Positions 10,011 through 15,000 of a stretch of DNA of 15,000 nt are shown one piece after another. How positions within the stretch are numbered: the stretch's first letter is position 1; every line of letters begins with the position of its first letter. Made by a program: the position numbers and the translations under genes. This stretch comes from Chromera velia (lineage: Eukaryota > Sar > Chromeraceae). The notes beneath the pieces are model-generated. The model saw nothing but the letters and a program-made list of their open reading frames with translations, was not told the origin of the DNA and ran no database searches. The stretch lies in the NCBI GenBank assembly GCA_018398765.1, contig JAHBMJ010001221.1:15001-30000 (forward strand), read 5' to 3'.

Positions 10011-13000
10011 TGATAAATTCTTTCTAACTGTTTTAAAGACAGAGCCGGGATGTGGACAACCGGCAGCAGGCATCTGGCTACGTCTTTCTCTCCTGAAACA
10101 TTCCTCTCTAGACCTCTATCTGCAGTGGTGATCCTTTGCGCATCCTCTTTCGCCTTTTCTGGCGATTTCCCTGAAAGACATTCATCTTCTGCAGTTTGAG
10201 GTGCCCATGTCTGCACGGCCTGATGAGTGGCAGAGAAGACTCGAATTCTGTCTCCCAGGTCCGGAAGGTAACACTTGAAGAATAACAGAAGGACCTGCCA
10301 TCGTAACCTAACTGCGCCCTCTCCCCATTTCTGTTTTCCTTTGTTTGACCCTTCTTCTCCACCCAAAGTGCGCCCTTGCTCTCTCCAAGAACTCTCATCA
10401 AGTCCTTCAATTTGAATGTCCCCTCCCCCTTCTCTTCCCTTTCCAAGAGCTCCTCTTTCAAGTATACCTCTACTCTCCTCGTCCTCCGAAGACAGACTCC
10501 CAAGGAACACGTCCCAAAACATCTCTGCAATCCCACGTTCCCCACCCACTCTTCTGACCCTTGCAAGATCGTCGCCTTCCCCCTTTTCTCCCATTAAATC
10601 AGGAAAGTCCGGCAAGAGCAGAGGCACGGGATTCAGCATCAACACACTGATCAGCCCACTCGCTTGGGCAAGCCCCAAGTGACCACCAAAGTGAACGGAC
10701 CTCTCTGCAGAGAGTCCCATTGCCATTGCCGCTACTGGTACTAAAGCAGGCTGGCGATTTCTTCTTTCTCTTGCTGCAAGGTCATGTCTTCTACTTAAGC
10801 CTGCTCCCAAGGCTGCTTTCGATTGAATTTCCGATAATTCTGATTCCAGGAATCTTCGCGTCAAAACATTCAACGCTGCTGCTGCTGCTGCACACTCCGA
10901 TTCCGCAGTTGTCTCTCGTCCACTCTCCTCTACGGCAGACCTCCTGCCTCTCTCTCCCCTCTTTTCCTTCTTCATCAAACGCAAACAATCCAGAGAAGCG
11001 AACGCAAACAACGCAGAGGCCGCTGCGGCGCCGTCTACTTCCTCTCTCACCACTTTCAGTTCTCCTCCCAAAAGAGAATCACCACTCAAGAAGGATACCG
11101 AAGAACCCCCTTTCTGTTCCCCCAAGCACTTCCCCCCCTCCCCCTCCGGACGTGCAGCCATCATCCCAAGGGCCCCGAAAAGCCTCAGGGCTGTTTCGGG
11201 GGGACTCTGAAGGCGCAATCGTGCAAGGGCACTCACGGTCTGTGTGAGCGTCAGTGCAGACACAGACTCTCCCTCTATCTGCCGCTCCTGCGGAGAGTCT
11301 TGTGATAGATTTATGGGGATCATGGCAGACACGACAAGAGACGCAAGGTCATTCACTCCTCCTCCAACAGTCTTGTCTTCATTTCTTTGGTCGTCAGAAT
11401 TCCCCCCCCCACGCTGCACCCGGATTGCGGTCTCGCTGGTCATTTCGTCATTTCGTTCCTCCTCTTCCCTTTTTTCCTCCTCCTGAGCTGCTCTGAACAT
11501 TTTCGAGCGCTCGTACTCCTCTACGTTGCGCTCTTCTGAAAATTTGAGAACATTTTTCTCCCCATCTCTCGGTAGAAGATTCACAGCCTCGATGTTGCCT
11601 CCTCGACCGAAAGCCGAGAAATCCCGGCAGCTCTGTCTGTCGCTGCCTCCTGTGTCCAATGTCTCTTCTTCTGCCTCCGCTTCCGCACGACTGAGGGCAC
11701 TCGCGAGAATTCCCTGCAAACAGAGACAAAGACAGAGACAAAGACAGAGACAGAGACAGAGACAGAAAGGAACTCCACAGCACATGCAGAGAGGAGGAAA
11801 GAAAAGGCGCATGGACTCCATTGATCATGCACAGATCTTCATTCCAACTGACTGCTGCTTGTGGATTGATTGAGGAGAGCCGCTTTCCTTTCCTCTGCGT
11901 ACCATCAGAAAAAGACCATCAAATAAACACCGCACCGCACCATTCGATGACTCCAACTTGTGCACACTGCTGCACAGAATTCATTCTCTCTATTCGACCA
12001 CCAAATATATCACACTCAAGAATTCTCTCAATCACATGAACTTTCACTCGCATCCAAACTCCCCCTCCAGATGCCGAGTAGACAACAAGAGATGGAAAAA
12101 AAGGCGTAATAAAAAGGAAACCCCCATGCACCCATGAAAGCTTCAACACAAGAATGTACACACACTCACCGCGTCTCCAGGTGAAATCCCGTTTCTCCCC
12201 ACCCCCTTTCCCTTCTCCTTTCTTCCCAGCAGAATCAACCTCCCCACTGCTGCCCTCGTTTCACTTAACAACTCTCGGTCGAGAGCTTGCAGGTTCACCA
12301 GGCCAGCACACAAAGTCGCCACCTGTTTCCCCTGCCCACCAACGACACCACGTCTTGCACCCTCCCCTCTCCCTTCTCTGCCATGAGTCGCGACTTCCCT
12401 CAGAAACAGAACGATAGAATCCCGCAGCATGTCCAGAATACGGCGAATCATTCGACCAGCTGACGTTGTCAATTCCCCTTGCTCCCTTTCCACAACACAC
12501 AGACTGATTCGAGACAAAGCGGATACGAACATCGACAGATCAACACCTCCCCACCCCGCCCCCCTCTTCCCTGCGTCTCTCTGCCCCCCCCTTCTCCCCG
12601 ATAGATATGGCCGGCAGGAAGAAACACCAACCCTCTGCCGTCTTTTCTTTTCTGCCTCAACAAGTCTCACAAGAATATCGATAGAACGAACGAAACACAC
12701 CACACCCTGGGAAGCAGCGGGGTGTCTCGACAACGCATCTGCCATCACAGAGATCTCTCGAGGCCCTGCAGCCCCTCCTCCTCCATTCGGATCAACTTTC
12801 TGTTCCGCTTTGCCGTCCCGTTTTTGTCCTGGCTCGTCTCTGACAGATGCTTCTTCAAACGAAGACAAGAAGGACTCGGCCAGCCCTTCCAGCAACAGGC
12901 CGAACTTTCTTCGAGTTTGCGCTTCGACTGTCAACTCTGATCCGATTTGTTCGTCATCCAAGCAATGCAACTGATTTGAGAAGGGCAAATCCTCACAGAG

Positions 13001-14778
13001 GGCAAGCTCAAACGCCCCTCCCACTTTTGCCAAACTGCCTGCGATCATTGCCATCTGTTGAGGGGTCAATATGGCAACATCTTCCTTGCCTTTTTGCTTT
13101 ACCCCCCGTTCTCTCAATACTCTTTCTTGTCCGACTCCTACAGGTCCTCCCACCACCTGCGCCCCGCTTTCTCTTCCCTCCCCAGTCCGGAATCCTCCGG
13201 ACGAAAGAGAAGGGAGGAATCCCATTGTCCTCTCAACAAGAAGGGGGACAGAGGGCAACTGCCAGAGCCTGAGCTTGGCAACTGCGTGGAATGCTTGGCA
13301 CACGTCGGTTGCGTTCAGGTCATCAGACGCGACTGCCGACTTCAACAACTGATCGCATAAGTCCACCTCTCTGTACTGAGCACTTGCCAGGATGTGCAAA
13401 AGGTGTGCGCAGTCCTGAGCTGAACCGAACCTTCCCCCTGTCTTCTTCAACAGACGACTCACTGACCGTCTCAAGGCCTCACAAAATCCAGGAGGGAATC
13501 TCCCCAGCTGCATCAAAACTGCGCGTGCTGTTCTGACGCAGTCAACGGGCCTGATTCTCTCCTGTGTGAGAGAAATCTCTACAGGAGGTCGGTCACACAC
13601 AGCACCATGGTGACCTCTCCCTCTCTCTACCGACTGTCCAACTCCCCCCACCCCCGTCTCATCTCTTTGCACCAACTTCTCAGCCATTCTTCCCCCCACT
13701 GCCTTTGTTGGTTTCTCACAAAGACGTTCGAAGAAGACATCGAACTTCCGTGCCATCATGGGAGACGCCTGAGCGGTCTCACTTGTTCCGCACTTTGCCA
13801 GTTCTTGGAGGAGCACTGGCGCGTCTCTGGGCAGCATCTTCAGGTAGGACAGCTCGCACTGGTGAAGCACCGAGGCCACCTCCCCGGGCTGCACGGCTCT
13901 CTTGAGGCCATTCAGACGATACGAAATGTCCCTCAGAGGAAAAAATTCTGTCCCCAGCTCCTGCATCAGAGTCCACCCCAACTGTCGCATTCTCTCTCTC
14001 TCTAGCTCCTTCTGCTGACAACAGAGCACATACTCCTCTACCACGGACACGATCACAAGTCTGTTCTGAATCCGACTGCCAACCGGCTTCCAGAAGAGAA
14101 GTGCAGGCAGCAGCCACCCGAAACACGCTGGAAGATGCCTGGCCTACGTTGCTGCATGCGCTCGCAGACGCACATAAAGAGTGTGGCCTTGAACGATTAA
14201 CTGAATGTCAATTTGCATCGCTCCCTCCCTGAACAGTCACACCCACTTCGACTTTTTCTACAAAGCAGGCCAACCGCTCAATCCGTCATCATCGAGGTAC
14301 ATATATAGTGATCTGGAGACGGCGTGTCAGTGAAGTTTTCCCCATCGAATCCAAAGCTTTCGTTGGAGCGATTCTGTGGAAGGCAGGCGGTAGGCGTTGA
14401 CAAGTTTATGCTGTCAGTGTCGTAGACAGAGATGTGTATACGCGTGCCGTGTCGATCTCACACAAGAAACGGTCCGATCGACGCGGAGACGCCTGTGTAA
14501 GCAATGAAAAAAGAGACGGAGAAAACTCTGACGCGGGGCGGCGTAGTCGCGCGGCCTCGGTCGCGCGCGCGGGATCGCGATGCATGAATGCTGCGGCATG
14601 CATGATGCATCTTTTTTTTTAATTTTTTGTCTGACCTTTGATTCAGGCAGCGAATCAGGCTTTGAATCATTGGAACGATGGAATCGACAGACAATTTTGT
14701 CAGTGTTGTCACAACTTCATAATTTTGGAAGAAAACTCGCATGATCATTCGAACTCTTCCACCGCCATTGGTCCACAT
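9971..14778 (-). CDS. large helical-repeat protein, RAP/OPR/heptatricopeptide-like
   Basis: Proposed minus-strand exons are 14778-14636, 14075-12170 and 11713-9971, giving 1263 residues. The second intron is firm: gtgagt donor, tttgcag acceptor, and it restores SPGDA-GILASALSRA, a typical repeat helix. The first is phase-consistent (gtcaga to ttggcag) and joins two helices (LIRCLNQ to SRIQNRL) but is less certain. Degenerate paired-helix units of about 30-38 residues recur near 29-67, 225-258, 267-297, 302-335, 383-412 and 835-870, with cores such as HAVAKLR, AGSLAKV and SALARLR. They are separated by charged, Gly/Glu-rich insertions. This layout matches organellar RNA-binding repeat proteins, which act in mitochondrial or plastid RNA processing. 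The basic, acid-free start (residues 1-20) could be a mitochondrial presequence. No RAP domain is seen; the C-terminus runs into AT-rich DNA. Confidence 0.65.
11721..11765. repeat. (ACAGAG/ACAAAG)n hexanucleotide repeat
   Basis: About seven six-base units lie immediately beside the 3' splice site of the helical-repeat gene's second intron (11714-12169). In the transcript this is a ctctgt/ctttgt tract, so the microsatellite itself serves as the polypyrimidine tract. The rest of that 456-base intron shows no other element. Confidence 0.9.
14076..14635 (-). other. proposed first intron of the helical-repeat gene
   Basis: This 560-base intron is bounded by gtcaga (after CAAAG) and ggttggcag, with a pyrimidine-rich stretch (ctgcacttctcttctgg) before the acceptor. 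The two flanking exons agree in phase (AG plus T makes Ser). An alternative acceptor, cttccag ending at 14128, would extend the exon to 14127 but needs a phase-1 partner that I did not find. The intron also holds a GC-rich patch (14531-14580) and a dyad followed by nine T (14579-14620). Confidence 0.45.
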
Positions 14779-15000
14779 TCCCCGTGGCACTGCCTCGTCG
14801 CAGCGGTGTCCTGAAGGAGCGGAGAGCTGTGAATCAAGAAAGGTGAAGTGGTTGAGAATGAAACTCTGAAACCGTCAAATGCACTTCGCACGTTCCTTGA
14901 ATATGAACCGCATTTGTCATGCGTTGACGCAGCAATCAGTAAGCCAGTCGAGGCTTCGAACTCTGCAACGTCGGTCAAACTTTGTCAAAACGACGTTGCT

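Noticed and set aside
10720-11247. 175-codon plus-strand open frame opposite the helical-repeat gene
   Set aside because: It is antisense to a coding exon and rich in Ser/Pro/Leu, as expected from the complement of Glu/Gly/Arg-rich codons.
14579-14620. Dyad (GATGCAT...ATGCATC) followed by nine T, resembling a bacterial terminator
   Set aside because: The stem is interrupted, the organism is eukaryotic, and the site falls inside a probable intron of the opposite-strand gene.

Overview
The window reads as nuclear DNA of a protist or alga. Genes are broken by GT-AG introns, exons are moderately GC-rich, and introns are loaded with microsatellites. Coding density is low and neighbouring genes lie on opposite strands. 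The style (low-complexity insertions in a large helical-repeat protein, pyrimidine-rich introns, no spliced leader or GC-AG sites seen) would suit a chromerid such as Chromera velia. That is an inference from style, not from any diagnostic marker.

Four split genes can be assembled with phase-consistent splice sites. (1) Positions 172-1689, plus strand: the 3' part of a tetraspanin-like membrane protein, with a Cys-rich loop, a last membrane helix and a Pro/Gln/Gly-rich tail; its 5' part lies left of the window. (2) Positions 4096-6108, minus strand: a Nudix hydrolase of about 296 residues in three exons. Its Nudix box is nearly perfect, except that Met replaces the final Gly. Its second intron of about 1 kb is packed with at least five kinds of microsatellite. 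(3) Positions 6755-7983, plus strand: a 126-residue secreted Cys-rich protein in three exons, of no recognised family, with a possible internal Cys-pattern duplication. It is head-to-head with the Nudix gene across 646 bp. (4) Positions 9971-14778, minus strand: a protein of about 1263 residues built from degenerate paired-helix repeats, as in RAP/OPR/heptatricopeptide-type organellar RNA-binding proteins, with a basic N-terminus that could be a mitochondrial presequence.

Two AT-rich, coding-poor islands (about 2390-3440 and 9286-10010) differ sharply from the surrounding sequence. They contain palindromes and short tandem repeats and look like decayed mobile elements, though no transposase or reverse transcriptase was recognised. 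The second island abuts, and supplies the last codons of, the helical-repeat gene. No rRNA, tRNA, CRISPR array or bacterial-type operon was seen. The four genes have no evident common pathway.
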